Shown: positions 23,332 through 31,841 of the stretch, in pieces
How positions within the stretch are numbered: position 1 is the first letter of the stretch
How the letters are laid out: each line of letters starts with the position of its first letter
IMG/VR virus record: IMGVR_UViG_3300028569_000082
Span: 1 to 38,063 of that record
Reading direction: 5' to 3' (one strand)
DNA: 38,063 bases
Source of the DNA: a virus
Notes under the pieces: model-generated
The model's database searches: none
The model's input: the letters and a program-made list of their open reading frames with translations, nothing else
What the model was told of the DNA's origin: nothing
Translations under genes and position numbers: made by a program

Positions 23332-25068
23332 ATGAACTTAGAACAGTTTTATCAGTTTTTAGATTCTGTAAATGCTACGATACTAAATCCACCCGTTCAC
23401 CCATTTAGGGCAGATTGGAAACGTATTTATGAAAGTATCAAACCTCACTTTTATGGTGAAGTGCCGCCCGCGTTAGATAAGGCATTCCCAAATGAGGATG
23501 AACAGATATTAGCATACAGAAAAAATACGTATCAGCCAAAAACAGAATCGCCATTGGTTAAGGCAATAACTGAATTGAATAGACTACTAAGTTCTGCTAA
23601 ACACTCAGTACGTTTTGAAAATACAGATATGAAAGAATTTGCCGAAAATGCAAAGTTTGGCGATTATAATTTACAAAATTATATATTTTCTGTATTTATT
23701 CCGAACCGCGTATTGGACCCTAACGCCGTTCTTTTGATTCAGCCCGAAGGCGAAGGGATTGAAACAGATAACGTACGCGTTAAAATTAACATGAAAGTAA
23801 TTCAGTCTGATAGGATTGTTTTTAATGATCCCGAATACAGACTACTAATATATAAAGGTATAAGCAAAAATAAATATGCTACCTTAGGTATTGAAAACCC
23901 TTTGTATTATCACATCGTAACTGATATGTTTTACGCACAGGCTCGCGCGTATGGTGATAAAACAATGTTTGAGGTTATCTATGAACACAATAGCGGTATT
24001 ATGCCTTGTGTTACCTTAGGTGGTCGCGTTGTTCCTAAATATGATTCTTATGGCAATACGTTTAAAATTTACAAGTCTGATTTTAGCCCTGCAATACCTT
24101 ATCTTAACGATGCTGCTATATTTGATAATCAGCATAAATCGGTTATGCTTGCGACATGCTTTCCTATTAAATTTGTTGAAGGCGTTGACTGTAACAGTTG
24201 TAATGGTGTCGGCCGCGTTCCTGACCCTAATGATTATGACACCAGCATAACTTGTAAAACTTGTTTAGGGCATGGCAAAACATTAAGCATAACGCCGCTT
24301 GCAGCATATAACCTAAACCCAACTACTTCTAAGTTTGGCGATAATGATAAACAACAAGTTGAACCGATTAGATATTATAGCCCCGATGTAAGTACTATTC
24401 AAGAAACTAACAAGGTAGCAATATATTCATTGGATAAGGCCGAACAAGTGTTAAACATAAACCGTTCTTTAAAGTCGGCACAAAGCGGTGTTGCTAAAGA
24501 AATGGACCGCGAACCCGAATATATTGAAGTAGGTAAAATTAGCGATGATGTTTATGCGCGTTATAAGGATGTGTTAAAAATTATTCAGGCTATTGTGTTT
24601 ATGGATACTGAAAGCCCGATAATGGTAAATGCGCCGATTTCGTTTGACCTAAAAACAGAAACGGAACTAATGGCCGAATTTGCATTATCACAAAAAGGCT
24701 TACCAACTGCCATCCGTTACGAATCTTATATTAGTTATGTTGACCGCCGATATAATGCCGATGCTGTTGCACGCCAAATAGCAACCATTTGCGCCATGTA
24801 TAATAGCGCTTATCTTTATACAGTTGAAGAACGCGTACAGCTTTTAGCAAGCGGCCAAATAACTGAAAAGGATGCAATTAGCGCTCAGTTCGTTTTTGAT
24901 GCTGTTACCGAACTTTACTATGATGAAGGCTTTGATATTATGGGTAGCGATTACACTACTATTAAGAATGCTATTGATGCTAAGTTAGCGCCAAGGTTTG
25001 ATGCGGTTGCAAGTGTTCAAGTACCAGAAATAGATATGAATCAGTTTAATAATACTGAAGAAGAATAA
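23332..25068 (+). CDS. Portal protein with DnaJ-like zinc-finger insert
   Basis: The 578-residue protein is at portal size and position, directly before a MuF-like minor head gene. NRSLKSAQSGVAKEMDREPEY resembles the stem/helix region of portals and is followed by a long helix and a C-terminal wing. The portal is the dodecameric ring through which DNA is packaged. At ~residues 285-316 it carries two CxxCxGxG motifs (CNSCNGVG and CKTCLGHG), the zinc-binding repeat known from DnaJ; this is unusual for a portal. The stop overlaps the next ATG by one base (TAATG). Family call rests on context plus this motif, not on a database match. Confidence 0.75.
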   Translation: MNLEQFYQFLDSVNATILNPPVHPFRADWKRIYESIKPHFYGEVPPALDKAFPNEDEQILAYRKNTYQPKTESPLVKAITELNRLLSSAKHSVRFENTDMKEFAENAKFGDYNLQNYIFSVFIPNRVLDPNAVLLIQPEGEGIETDNVRVKINMKVIQSDRIVFNDPEYRLLIYKGISKNKYATLGIENPLYYHIVTDMFYAQARAYGDKTMFEVIYEHNSGIMPCVTLGGRVVPKYDSYGNTFKIYKSDFSPAIPYLNDAAIFDNQHKSVMLATCFPIKFVEGVDCNSCNGVGRVPDPNDYDTSITCKTCLGHGKTLSITPLAAYNLNPTTSKFGDNDKQQVEPIRYYSPDVSTIQETNKVAIYSLDKAEQVLNINRSLKSAQSGVAKEMDREPEYIEVGKISDDVYARYKDVLKIIQAIVFMDTESPIMVNAPISFDLKTETELMAEFALSQKGLPTAIRYESYISYVDRRYNADAVARQIATICAMYNSAYLYTVEERVQLLASGQITEKDAISAQFVFDAVTELYYDEGFDIMGSDYTTIKNAIDAKLAPRFDAVASVQVPEIDMNQFNNTEEE

Positions 25069-25919
25069 TGGACCTAAACGCACCTGAAAGAATTAACGAC
25101 AAAGCAATAGAAATTTTACAAAAAAGGTACGACAAAGTAGAACCTAAATTTGTAAAAGATGTTCTTGCGTGGATTGAAAAGTTTAGAACAAGTTCGGGTA
25201 ATTTAGTTCGTTCAAAGGAAAACATTAGCCGCCTTAGTACATTTAAACGTGCAATAGAACGCTATCTAATTCAGTCGGGATATAATGACATGGTAAGCGG
25301 TTTTTTATCTAATTTCGATACATTATCCGCCGAACAACAAACAATACAAAGCGAACTAAACGGTTTAGATATTACAAAAAGTTTTTTAAATCCTTTTAAA
25401 CGGTGGGCGGTAAATAATGTAGTTGCGGCTATGCAAGGTCAAGGTTTAACAACAACACTAATAAACCCACTTAAGCAGGAATTATTAGTAGCCGTTAACC
25501 AAGGTAGTAGCCTTACGGATGTGGTTACATCTATTGCTGGTCAACTAAGTACTACCGAAGCGCGCCAAGGTGTTTTAAAAAGCATTAGCTTGCAAGCTTC
25601 ACGCGATGCTTTACTGCAATATGATGGCGTGGTAAATGAAGCGGTCCGCAAAGTATATAAAATGGATGCGTTGTTATATGTTGGCAGTATTGTTAAAGAT
25701 AGCCGCGCGCAGTGTGAAAGATGGGTGCAAGAAACAAAAAACGGAAAATTAGGGTTAATATTATTTGAAGATTTAGAAAATGAAATAGATTGGGCTGAAG
25801 ATAACGGTACGGGTATGATACCAAATACAACGCCCGAAAATTTTTGTCAAAATCGCGGCGGTTTTAATTGTAGGCACATCGCTTATCCTGTTAGGTCCGC
25901 TAATTATAAAAAAGATTAA
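25068..25919 (+). CDS. MuF/SPP1 gp7-like minor head protein
   Basis: This 283-residue, mostly helical protein has the C-terminal signature of phage head morphogenesis proteins: GSIVKDSRAQCERW, followed by TPENFCQNRGGFNCRHIAYPV. The Cys, the G-G-x-N-C-R-H block and final Pro-Val fit the family's metal- or fold-stabilising motif. Such proteins are present in a few copies in the head and attach to the portal; some are ejected with DNA. It begins at the portal stop codon and is followed 3 bp later by the endolysin. Confidence 0.85.
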   Translation: MDLNAPERINDKAIEILQKRYDKVEPKFVKDVLAWIEKFRTSSGNLVRSKENISRLSTFKRAIERYLIQSGYNDMVSGFLSNFDTLSAEQQTIQSELNGLDITKSFLNPFKRWAVNNVVAAMQGQGLTTTLINPLKQELLVAVNQGSSLTDVVTSIAGQLSTTEARQGVLKSISLQASRDALLQYDGVVNEAVRKVYKMDALLYVGSIVKDSRAQCERWVQETKNGKLGLILFEDLENEIDWAEDNGTGMIPNTTPENFCQNRGGFNCRHIAYPVRSANYKKD

Positions 25920-25922
25920 CAC

Positions 25923-26549
25923 ATGAAAAACTTTCAAAAACTACTTAAAGACAGAGGATATTATACGGGAGCCATTGACGGCATAGTCGGACCGCTGACA
26001 TTAGGCGGTGCAAAACAATGGATTAACACCGAAATGAATATTCGCGGTTGGGTTAAACCTGTTACCGATCTTGTTTGGATTAGAACCGACCAAACATTTG
26101 ATAATAAGTTTGCCGATTACGTTGTTAGATTTAATAACCGCGTGGCCGATATGATTTTACCATGCAGCACAACGCCTGGAGATTATTACATATTTAACCC
26201 GTTGACCGTTGGCGGCATTACAGGTAGTGCAGTAGCTTGCGAACAACAAGTAATAGCATCACATAAATTTGTAACCTCAGCTGATTGGAAACACCTTTGG
26301 TTAAATGCTCCATATTTTTATCAATCGGGTGCGATTGAGATTTACCGTGATGGAAACAAAGACCGAAAGCTTGACAAGGCAGTTAAGACAAAAGGTTGGT
26401 ACGGCATCAACTTTCACCGTGGCGGCATAGGCCATGCAGTAGATACTTGGTCCGCTGGTTGTTTAGTAGTTCCCGATGTACGTTGGTTTGAAGCTATCAA
26501 AATTTTTCAGCCTAATCAGTTAATAAACTTTACTATAATAGAATGTTAG
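25923..26549 (+). CDS. Endolysin: peptidoglycan-binding domain plus YkuD-like catalytic motif
   Basis: The 208-residue protein begins with a peptidoglycan-binding helix bundle (residues ~1-35: FQKLLKDRGYYTGAIDGIVG, close to PG_binding_1). The C-terminal part has INFHRGG with His165 and, after ~12 residues, WSAGC (Ser177-Cys180), recalling the H...(S/T)HGC catalytic motif of YkuD/L,D-transpeptidase-type enzymes. Phage lysins with HRGG...SAGC are likely peptidases or amidases acting on the peptide stem. There is no signal peptide, so export would depend on the holin encoded at 35286. Unusually, it lies among the head genes. It overlaps the next small gene by 7 bp. Confidence 0.75.
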   Translation: MKNFQKLLKDRGYYTGAIDGIVGPLTLGGAKQWINTEMNIRGWVKPVTDLVWIRTDQTFDNKFADYVVRFNNRVADMILPCSTTPGDYYIFNPLTVGGITGSAVACEQQVIASHKFVTSADWKHLWLNAPYFYQSGAIEIYRDGNKDRKLDKAVKTKGWYGINFHRGGIGHAVDTWSAGCLVVPDVRWFEAIKIFQPNQLINFTIIEC

Positions 26550-26734
26550 TTATAAAAGCAAAGCATAAAACAAATGGTACTGAATACCAATTTACCCCTT
26601 CGCAATGGTACGCGGAACAGCAAACAGGTAACTATAATTACTTAGGCACTATTCATGTAGCCGAACCCGCGCAACCGATTCAAAGAACTGTAACCCCAAA
26701 ACGCGGCTGCGGCTGTGCAAATAAACGTAAATAA
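26543..26734 (+). CDS. Small basic protein with CGC motif
   Basis: A 63-residue protein, beginning MLVIKAKHKTNGTEYQFTPSQWYAEQQTG and ending GCGCANKRK. It appears to be a small beta-type fold with a Cys-Gly-Cys tail. It starts within the end of the endolysin gene and lies 1 bp before the next start. Function unknown; possibly a head-decoration or lysis accessory protein. Confidence 0.6.
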   Translation: MLVIKAKHKTNGTEYQFTPSQWYAEQQTGNYNYLGTIHVAEPAQPIQRTVTPKRGCGCANKRK

Positions 26735-26735
26735 T

Positions 26736-27080
26736 ATGGCACGTTGGTATAAGTTTGTTATTCAATTAGAATACAATGAACAACCCTTAACACTTGAGGA
26801 ACTGCAAAGCGATTTTGAAGATGCTGTAAAATGCGAAGACTACAAAGCAGCGGCAAAAATTAGAAAGCAAATTGATGAACATATAAACGCTAATTCAAAT
26901 AGCGACAAAGTTGTACAGCTTGAAGATTATTGCTATATTGACTTAGATGAAGTTGCAACGTTCTATAAAACAGAATGGGAGGATGGCGAAACATTTACAA
27001 AGGTTATTTTAAAAAGCGGTTTTGAATTACCGTTAGCCATATCATTTGATGAATTTACCAAATTATTTTTTAAAGATTAA
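26736..27080 (+). CDS. UVR-motif protein
   Basis: I chose the ATG at 26736 (MARWYKFVIQLEYN) over an upstream GTG at 26715 that lies within the preceding gene. The 114-residue product has a UVR-like helical motif at ~residues 22-47 (LQSDFEDAVKCEDYKAAAKI), the segment through which UvrB, UvrC and McsA contact partners. The C-terminal ~55 residues are a small acidic alpha/beta part (CYIDLDEVATFYKTEW). It sits between the endolysin and the scaffold. Protein-protein interaction is the only function that the motif suggests. Confidence 0.6.
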   Translation: MARWYKFVIQLEYNEQPLTLEELQSDFEDAVKCEDYKAAAKIRKQIDEHINANSNSDKVVQLEDYCYIDLDEVATFYKTEWEDGETFTKVILKSGFELPLAISFDEFTKLFFKD

Positions 27081-27086
27081 ACACAC

Positions 27087-27917
27087 ATGAAAATGCTAGA
27101 CAAATTTGTAGAAAAATTGGGTATTGAACCCGAACTAATTTTAAAATTAGAAGCTAACGAAATTACATTAGATGAAGCTGTAACAGGTTATGTATCTAAA
27201 CTTGAACGCACGGTACAAGAACGTTTAGGCAAACAAATTGAAGAAGCTAAAAGCGCGGAACTATTTGGCGCTGCATACGCGAAAACAGAAAAACAGATTG
27301 CCGATGCTTTTGCGATTGATTTAAAGAAATATGAAGCAATTGATAAAAAAGATAGGTTTAAAACTATTGTATCTGATTTAAAGAATAGCCAATTAGAAAC
27401 GTTGGAAAAACTTAAATCAGAATACACTTCAGCCGATGCGCAAAAGTTGCAGCAATTGACGCAACAGTTAGAATTAGCCAACGCAAAACTAACTGAAAAA
27501 GAAATGCTAATGCAACAAGCTATTAAAGAAGAACAGGGCAAATTTCAAAGCTACATTAAGAATCAGCAAATAGATAAGGTTCGCGGCTCATTAGTTGAAT
27601 CCGTAAAAAATGCACGTTTAATGCCTAAAGAAATGCGCGCTATCTTAGAAGCAGAAATACGTGAACGTGGTTTTGATTTTGAAATTGATATCGATTCTAA
27701 CATTTGGGTTAACAAAGATGGAAACCGTGTAAAGCACCCATCTAAGCCAACGGAAAACCTAAAGTATGAAACGCTATTTGAAATTATTGCATCTGAATAC
27801 AATTTTGAAAAACAAAGTAACGGCGGCCAATCGAAATCATTTGAAATAGATGAAAAAACAAAAGGCGGCATACACCCAGCGCGTTTAAAATATCTACAAG
27901 ATAATAATTTGATTTAA
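27087..27917 (+). CDS. Scaffold-like protein for capsid assembly
   Basis: A 276-residue acidic/basic, strongly helical protein with a long coiled-coil (~residues 95-165: many Gln/Leu/Lys/Glu, QLTQQLELANAKLTEKEM). It lies directly upstream of the major capsid gene, the standard place and composition for a scaffolding protein that guides prohead assembly. The C-terminal ~60 residues are more globular (FDFEIDIDSNIWVNKDGNRV). No protease motif is visible. The frame ends at 27917, followed by the capsid promoter region. Confidence 0.75.
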   Translation: MKMLDKFVEKLGIEPELILKLEANEITLDEAVTGYVSKLERTVQERLGKQIEEAKSAELFGAAYAKTEKQIADAFAIDLKKYEAIDKKDRFKTIVSDLKNSQLETLEKLKSEYTSADAQKLQQLTQQLELANAKLTEKEMLMQQAIKEEQGKFQSYIKNQQIDKVRGSLVESVKNARLMPKEMRAILEAEIRERGFDFEIDIDSNIWVNKDGNRVKHPSKPTENLKYETLFEIIASEYNFEKQSNGGQSKSFEIDEKTKGGIHPARLKYLQDNNLI

Positions 27918-28167
27918 CAGTAGTTGCAGCGCTTATAATGCGTACCAGTGCAATTCTTTTGATTTAAGGGCAGTTCTTCTGGGATGTTTTTTTTAGTATG
28001 AAAAATAATATTAAAAAAATTATAAAATTATTTATTTTAAAAATCTTATCTTTGCAGTAACGACCTCTCACAAAAATAGGTACTACGGTACAGAAAAAAA
28101 ACAGTACGCACGGCAGCGTGGAAAATGCCAATCAAAAAACATTTTTTTAAAATTTAATATTCTTTAA
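27918..28167 (+). promoter_or_regulatory. Intergenic region with promoter and structured leader of capsid gene
   Basis: The 250-bp gap before the capsid gene contains TATCTTTGCA at 28047-28056, an exact -7 element. Upstream, TTGCA/TGCAA (about 27924 and 27950) and other short stems precede a T8 run near 27984, a possible weak terminator for the scaffold message. The leader from ~28060 to 28167 can form small hairpins: GTAC-TACG-GTAC near 28080, and CACG-GCAG-CGTG near 28110-28121. Their role could be message stability or translation control of the capsid gene. Confidence 0.5.
28047..28054 (+). promoter_or_regulatory. Candidate capsid gene promoter (TATCTTTG)
   Basis: Exact -7 element TATCTTTG, followed by CA as at 21392. 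It gives a leader of about 105 bases before the capsid ATG. No TTTG is seen at the -33 position; the preceding 40 bases are nearly pure A/T and include TTTATTTTAA, also present before 21392 (at different spacing). Confidence 0.62.
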
Positions 28168-29886
28168 ATGTCAACTATAAAACTCGCTGATGCGTGGAAA
28201 ATCATAGACATATCGTTGAATAATAACAACGGTATGCGCTCTATGCCTTCACCAAATATCGGCCTTTTACAATTGCTTGTTAGTGCTGCAAACAAATCAG
28301 CATCACAAGTTAAACTCGGTAACGTTCAAGCAGTAGAACAAGGCAACGGTAAAGTGTACAAAGTAACCCGCCGTTTTTTTCCACGTTTGGCCGAATCTAC
28401 TAATACAAGCCTTGAATATTGCCCAACTGATGGCGATATAGTAAAGCCTTTGTATGATGAAGTTGAAATTACTAACAAAACGGTTTCTCAGAAAATTAAA
28501 ATTGACGATGAACTGATTCGTTGTATTAAAGAAAACCGCGCTGATTATCAAAACAGCTATGTAAATGAAGTTCTAAGAAATCACATTAACAGACTTGGTA
28601 AAGAAGTTTCTACAATTATAGCAAATGGCGGTTTTGTTGGTAACTTTGTTAAATGCGATTGCGCTGATCCTGCTGTAACTTCTAAATCTTTGCCTTTGTT
28701 CCTTTCAAGTGGTTTGGGTATTAACCCTGTAGGTGAATCTATTTTAGATAGCGACCGCAAACAAGCCGAAATTGAACAACAGCTTATTTTGGTAGGTGGT
28801 ACTTTACTTGACCAATACCGTAAAGCACGCCAAATTGCAAGCGGAAACGATGCTGGTTTTGATGCTTCATTACTTGAAATTACCCGTTCAATTTTCTACG
28901 ATACTAACTTAGGCGCTGCGTTTGGTAACCCTAACGACATTATCGCAATGGCACCGGGAGCGCTTCAACTTATCACATACGCAAAAAATAAAGGTCAATT
29001 CACATACGACTTTGAAGATCAAATGCGTACTACTGTTGTAGACCCATGGTTAGGTATTGAGCATGATGTTGTAATGTCTTACTTAAAATGTAATGAAGAA
29101 ATTGAACTTTACATTCAGTTTGCTACTAACTGGGCTGTTATTGGTATGCCTAAATGTTGGGCGCAACAAGACTGTTTGTTTGATGGCGTACTTGATGTAT
29201 TTAAATATGAAGTAGTTTGTGCTGATACAGGATATTGTGATATCGAACCTGCATGTGGTTTTGTTGGTGCGCCTGCTGCTACTGATGCTCAATTCTGCGA
29301 ATCTGCTGATGAATGCGTAGTTGCTTGTAACGCTTTGTTCTACAAAAAATCAGTTACAGGTGAACTTTTCTTTGGTGAAGAAATAGATGTAGCTGATGCT
29401 GTTGCAATTCAAATCAACGGCCTACCTATTTCTGTAGGTGGTACATTTGACACAGGAACTGAAGCGGGTGCTAATGCTTACCTTGCTGCCGTTCAAGTTG
29501 CTTTAGCTGCCGCTGGTTATGTTTACACAGTTGCAGGTGGTTGGGATGGTACAGGTTTAATTATTAACGTCTTCACTACTTCAGCTGTAACTTCGGTAGT
29601 TATTGTTTCTGCTACAGGTGCTGATGTTGCCCTTACTGTTTCAACTGAAACTCTGTACAATGTTTACAGCGCTTCAACTGCTTCAACAGGTGCAACGCTT
29701 ACTGACCTTGATTGGGTATTAGATTCAAATTCTTTTGATGGTGCACCTACTGGTCAAATTTTAGGTGAAACCAATGTATTTGGAACTTATAGCAATTTCT
29801 ACACTACAAGTGCTAATACAGGCGCTGCACAGCTTATCATTACTGATAGCGTTGCATGTAACGACACTTATAACGGTACAATTTAG
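28168..29886 (+). CDS. Major capsid protein with C-terminal extension domain
   Basis: The 572-residue protein follows the scaffold gene, has its own promoter and a strong terminator, and shows the codon use of a highly expressed gene. Residues ~1-360 read like an HK97-fold capsid protein from Bacteroidota phages (RFFPRLAESTNTS, NEVLRNHINRLGKEVSTI, PNDIIAMAPGALQLITYAKN, WLGIEHDVVMSYLK). The remaining ~200 residues after Cys-rich sequence (CADTGYCDIEPACG, CESADECVVAC) form a Thr/Ala/Val-rich beta domain, longer than a standard capsid protein and possibly exposed on the surface. The family call rests on context and composition rather than on a recognised signature. Confidence 0.8.
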   Translation: MSTIKLADAWKIIDISLNNNNGMRSMPSPNIGLLQLLVSAANKSASQVKLGNVQAVEQGNGKVYKVTRRFFPRLAESTNTSLEYCPTDGDIVKPLYDEVEITNKTVSQKIKIDDELIRCIKENRADYQNSYVNEVLRNHINRLGKEVSTIIANGGFVGNFVKCDCADPAVTSKSLPLFLSSGLGINPVGESILDSDRKQAEIEQQLILVGGTLLDQYRKARQIASGNDAGFDASLLEITRSIFYDTNLGAAFGNPNDIIAMAPGALQLITYAKNKGQFTYDFEDQMRTTVVDPWLGIEHDVVMSYLKCNEEIELYIQFATNWAVIGMPKCWAQQDCLFDGVLDVFKYEVVCADTGYCDIEPACGFVGAPAATDAQFCESADECVVACNALFYKKSVTGELFFGEEIDVADAVAIQINGLPISVGGTFDTGTEAGANAYLAAVQVALAAAGYVYTVAGGWDGTGLIINVFTTSAVTSVVIVSATGADVALTVSTETLYNVYSASTASTGATLTDLDWVLDSNSFDGAPTGQILGETNVFGTYSNFYTTSANTGAAQLIITDSVACNDTYNGTI

Positions 29887-29899
29887 TTTTAATGATTCA

Positions 29900-29922
29900 G
29901 GGGCGGGAAACCGCCCCTTTTT
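29900..29922 (+). terminator. Strong Rho-independent terminator after capsid gene
   Basis: GGGGCGG (29900-29906), loop GAAA, CCGCCCC (29911-29917) and TTTTT (29918-29922). The seven-base GC stem with a GNRA-type loop and T run is an intrinsic terminator. It should confine most transcripts to the capsid gene. Confidence 0.92.
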
Positions 29923-29935
29923 AAAATATAAACAC

Positions 29936-30304
29936 ATGGTAAACTATTCAAAAAAAATAGCACAAGCACTAACAATAATTCGCAAATATTACGGCGCTAT
30001 AAACGTACAGCGTACCGATAATGAAGATGTTGTTTATCTATTCGACTATACAAGACAAAAGAAAACAATAGGCAGCGAAAATATTAACAAGGCTGTAGAA
30101 AAGGCTGTAAAACAAAATGATTTTCCAAAGGATATTTATTATTCTGAAGGGCTATTATCTGTAATACAAAAACAAGAAAATGTACAACAATACGAACAAG
30201 CCGAAACCATCGAAACCTATGAAACCGTTGAAGCCGAAGAAATAACCGAAAACGAAAAGCCAAAAAAACGCGGTCGTAAAAAACAAACTGATGCTGAATC
30301 TTAA
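29936..30304 (+). CDS. Small head protein with acidic/basic tail (function unknown)
   Basis: I chose ATG 29936 (MVNYSKKIAQALTIIRKYYG) because the open frame upstream of it runs through the capsid gene and its terminator. The 122-residue protein has an N-terminal ~75-residue folded part and a C-terminal tail rich in Glu and Thr that ends in a basic cluster (KPKKRGRKKQ). Basic tails of this type often bind DNA or capsid. It follows the capsid terminator by 13 bp and overlaps the next gene by 14 bp. No family recognised. Confidence 0.65.
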   Translation: MVNYSKKIAQALTIIRKYYGAINVQRTDNEDVVYLFDYTRQKKTIGSENINKAVEKAVKQNDFPKDIYYSEGLLSVIQKQENVQQYEQAETIETYETVEAEEITENEKPKKRGRKKQTDAES

Positions 30305-31271
30305 CACACCTACTTGCTTAGAAAACTACATAATAAGTCTTAATGGCTGTTATGCTGATGGCACAGTACCTACCAGCGGTTATTATTTAGAAAACTTAGA
30401 AGGTTTAACTATAAATAACGTCGCGGCTGTTAGTTCGGAAGCGCTTATTTCTGCTACGTTGACCGTACAGGAAAAAATGTATTTTGCAGCTGATGTAGTT
30501 GAAAAACGTTTGAAAGCTGTTTTAAATGCGCGTGGTATTAAACTAAATAGTATAGGTTCTAAATATGCTGTTTGTAGCGTATCAACTACAAGCGTTGCGC
30601 CATTAGCATTTAACCGTGGCATCAAGATTTCTAAGAAATGGATAGATAGCCCTCAAAGCCGCATATATATTGATACAGTCAAATTTAAGACAACTAACAA
30701 CGGTAATACAACAATTTACGTTACAGATTATGCAGGCAACATATTATTTAGTCAGGCTGTTACTGTTTTTGCAGATACGGAAATGCACGTATTTATTAAA
30801 AAGTATTTTAAAGAAGATTTACTATTAGTTACAATTGACACTACTAATATAGCGCCTTATCTGTACACTTGCAATGCTTCGACAAACTGCAAGCCATGCG
30901 GCGATACTGTTTTAGATGTAACGGGTTGGAATGGCATAGCAGCACAACCGCAAGGCTATTTAGGCGCGTGTGTTCGTGTTGATTGTGTAGATACAGATAT
31001 TATATGCCAATTTTTAGACCGTTTAGGCATGGCAATTTTGTACCAAACTGGCGTACAAATTTTAAAAGAATGGGTATCACCTAACAATCGTTTAAACCTT
31101 ATTAAAACGCACGGTAACGAATGGGCTAATATTAAAATAGGTGAATGGGAAAACGCAAGTATTGAAGCTTTAGATAACGAAATTGATAATATCATACAGT
31201 TGTTAGAAGCTGACCGATTCTGTTATAGATGTGAACAAAGATTAAGAATGTACCCAATGTTCCCTGGATAA
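30291..31271 (+). CDS. Cysteine-rich virion protein, head-tail region
   Basis: The 326-residue protein contains a beta-rich middle (IYIDTVKFKTTNNGNTTIYV, TVFADTEMHVFIKK), a Cys cluster (TCNASTNCKPCG) and a C-terminal helical part with another pair (RFCYRCEQR). The order capsid, this gene, gp10-like protein, tail terminator-like protein suggests a head completion or connector/adaptor function, but I see no diagnostic motif. It begins within the preceding gene and is followed after 3 bp by the next. Confidence 0.6.
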   Translation: MLNLNTPTCLENYIISLNGCYADGTVPTSGYYLENLEGLTINNVAAVSSEALISATLTVQEKMYFAADVVEKRLKAVLNARGIKLNSIGSKYAVCSVSTTSVAPLAFNRGIKISKKWIDSPQSRIYIDTVKFKTTNNGNTTIYVTDYAGNILFSQAVTVFADTEMHVFIKKYFKEDLLLVTIDTTNIAPYLYTCNASTNCKPCGDTVLDVTGWNGIAAQPQGYLGACVRVDCVDTDIICQFLDRLGMAILYQTGVQILKEWVSPNNRLNLIKTHGNEWANIKIGEWENASIEALDNEIDNIIQLLEADRFCYRCEQRLRMYPMFPG

Positions 31272-31274
31272 AAT

Positions 31275-31841
31275 ATGACTATAAACGAACGCTTAGAAAT
31301 ACTATCACAAGTTGTAAATGATGACAACACGGCCCGTAGAATTTCGCAGGCTGCCGCGTTTCAAGTTATAGCTGAGTATAAGCAAAGAATATTTTTTTTA
31401 GGCTTAGATAGTTCGGGTAGTCAAATAGGAACTTATAGTGTCAACCCGTTTTATATAAACCCGCTTTCGCTTACAACTGTTTCTGCAGGCGGCATAAAAC
31501 CCAAAGGTAAAAATGGCAATACTGTTTTTAAAAATGGCAATCCGCATAAGACAAAGTATTTGACACAAGGTTATAAAGAACTAAGAGATTTAACAGGTAG
31601 GCAATCGGGCAAGGTAGATTTGAATTTTAGCGGTTCATTATTTCAGAGTATCAAAGTAACTGAAAACGGATTAAATAGCGCAATTACTTATACGAATGAT
31701 GAAATGGCAGCAATAATGGAATTTAATGAAGAACGTTTTTTAAAAGAAATAGCAGCCGTATCAGATACAGAACGAGAATTAGGTGAAATAGCGGGCCGAA
31801 ATGAACTATTAGCAATTTTAGAAGAAATAGATTTACTATAA
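31275..31841 (+). CDS. gp10-like neck/tail-completion protein
   Basis: A 188-residue protein with the look of HK97 gp10/virion morphogenesis proteins: a KTKYLTQGYKELRDLTGR stretch, LNFSGSLFQSIKVTENGLNS (a typical strand-turn-strand), and a C-terminal Glu-rich helix. It lies between the connector-like and tail terminator-like genes, as expected for a neck or tail-completion factor. The stop overlaps the next ATG by one base (TAATG). Confidence 0.6.
   Translation: MTINERLEILSQVVNDDNTARRISQAAAFQVIAEYKQRIFFLGLDSSGSQIGTYSVNPFYINPLSLTTVSAGGIKPKGKNGNTVFKNGNPHKTKYLTQGYKELRDLTGRQSGKVDLNFSGSLFQSIKVTENGLNSAITYTNDEMAAIMEFNEERFLKEIAAVSDTERELGEIAGRNELLAILEEIDLL

Noticed and set aside
29765-29935. N-terminal extension of the gene after the capsid gene
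   Set aside because: It would read through the capsid gene's 3' end and the terminator stem in another frame; ATG 29936 lies just after the terminator.
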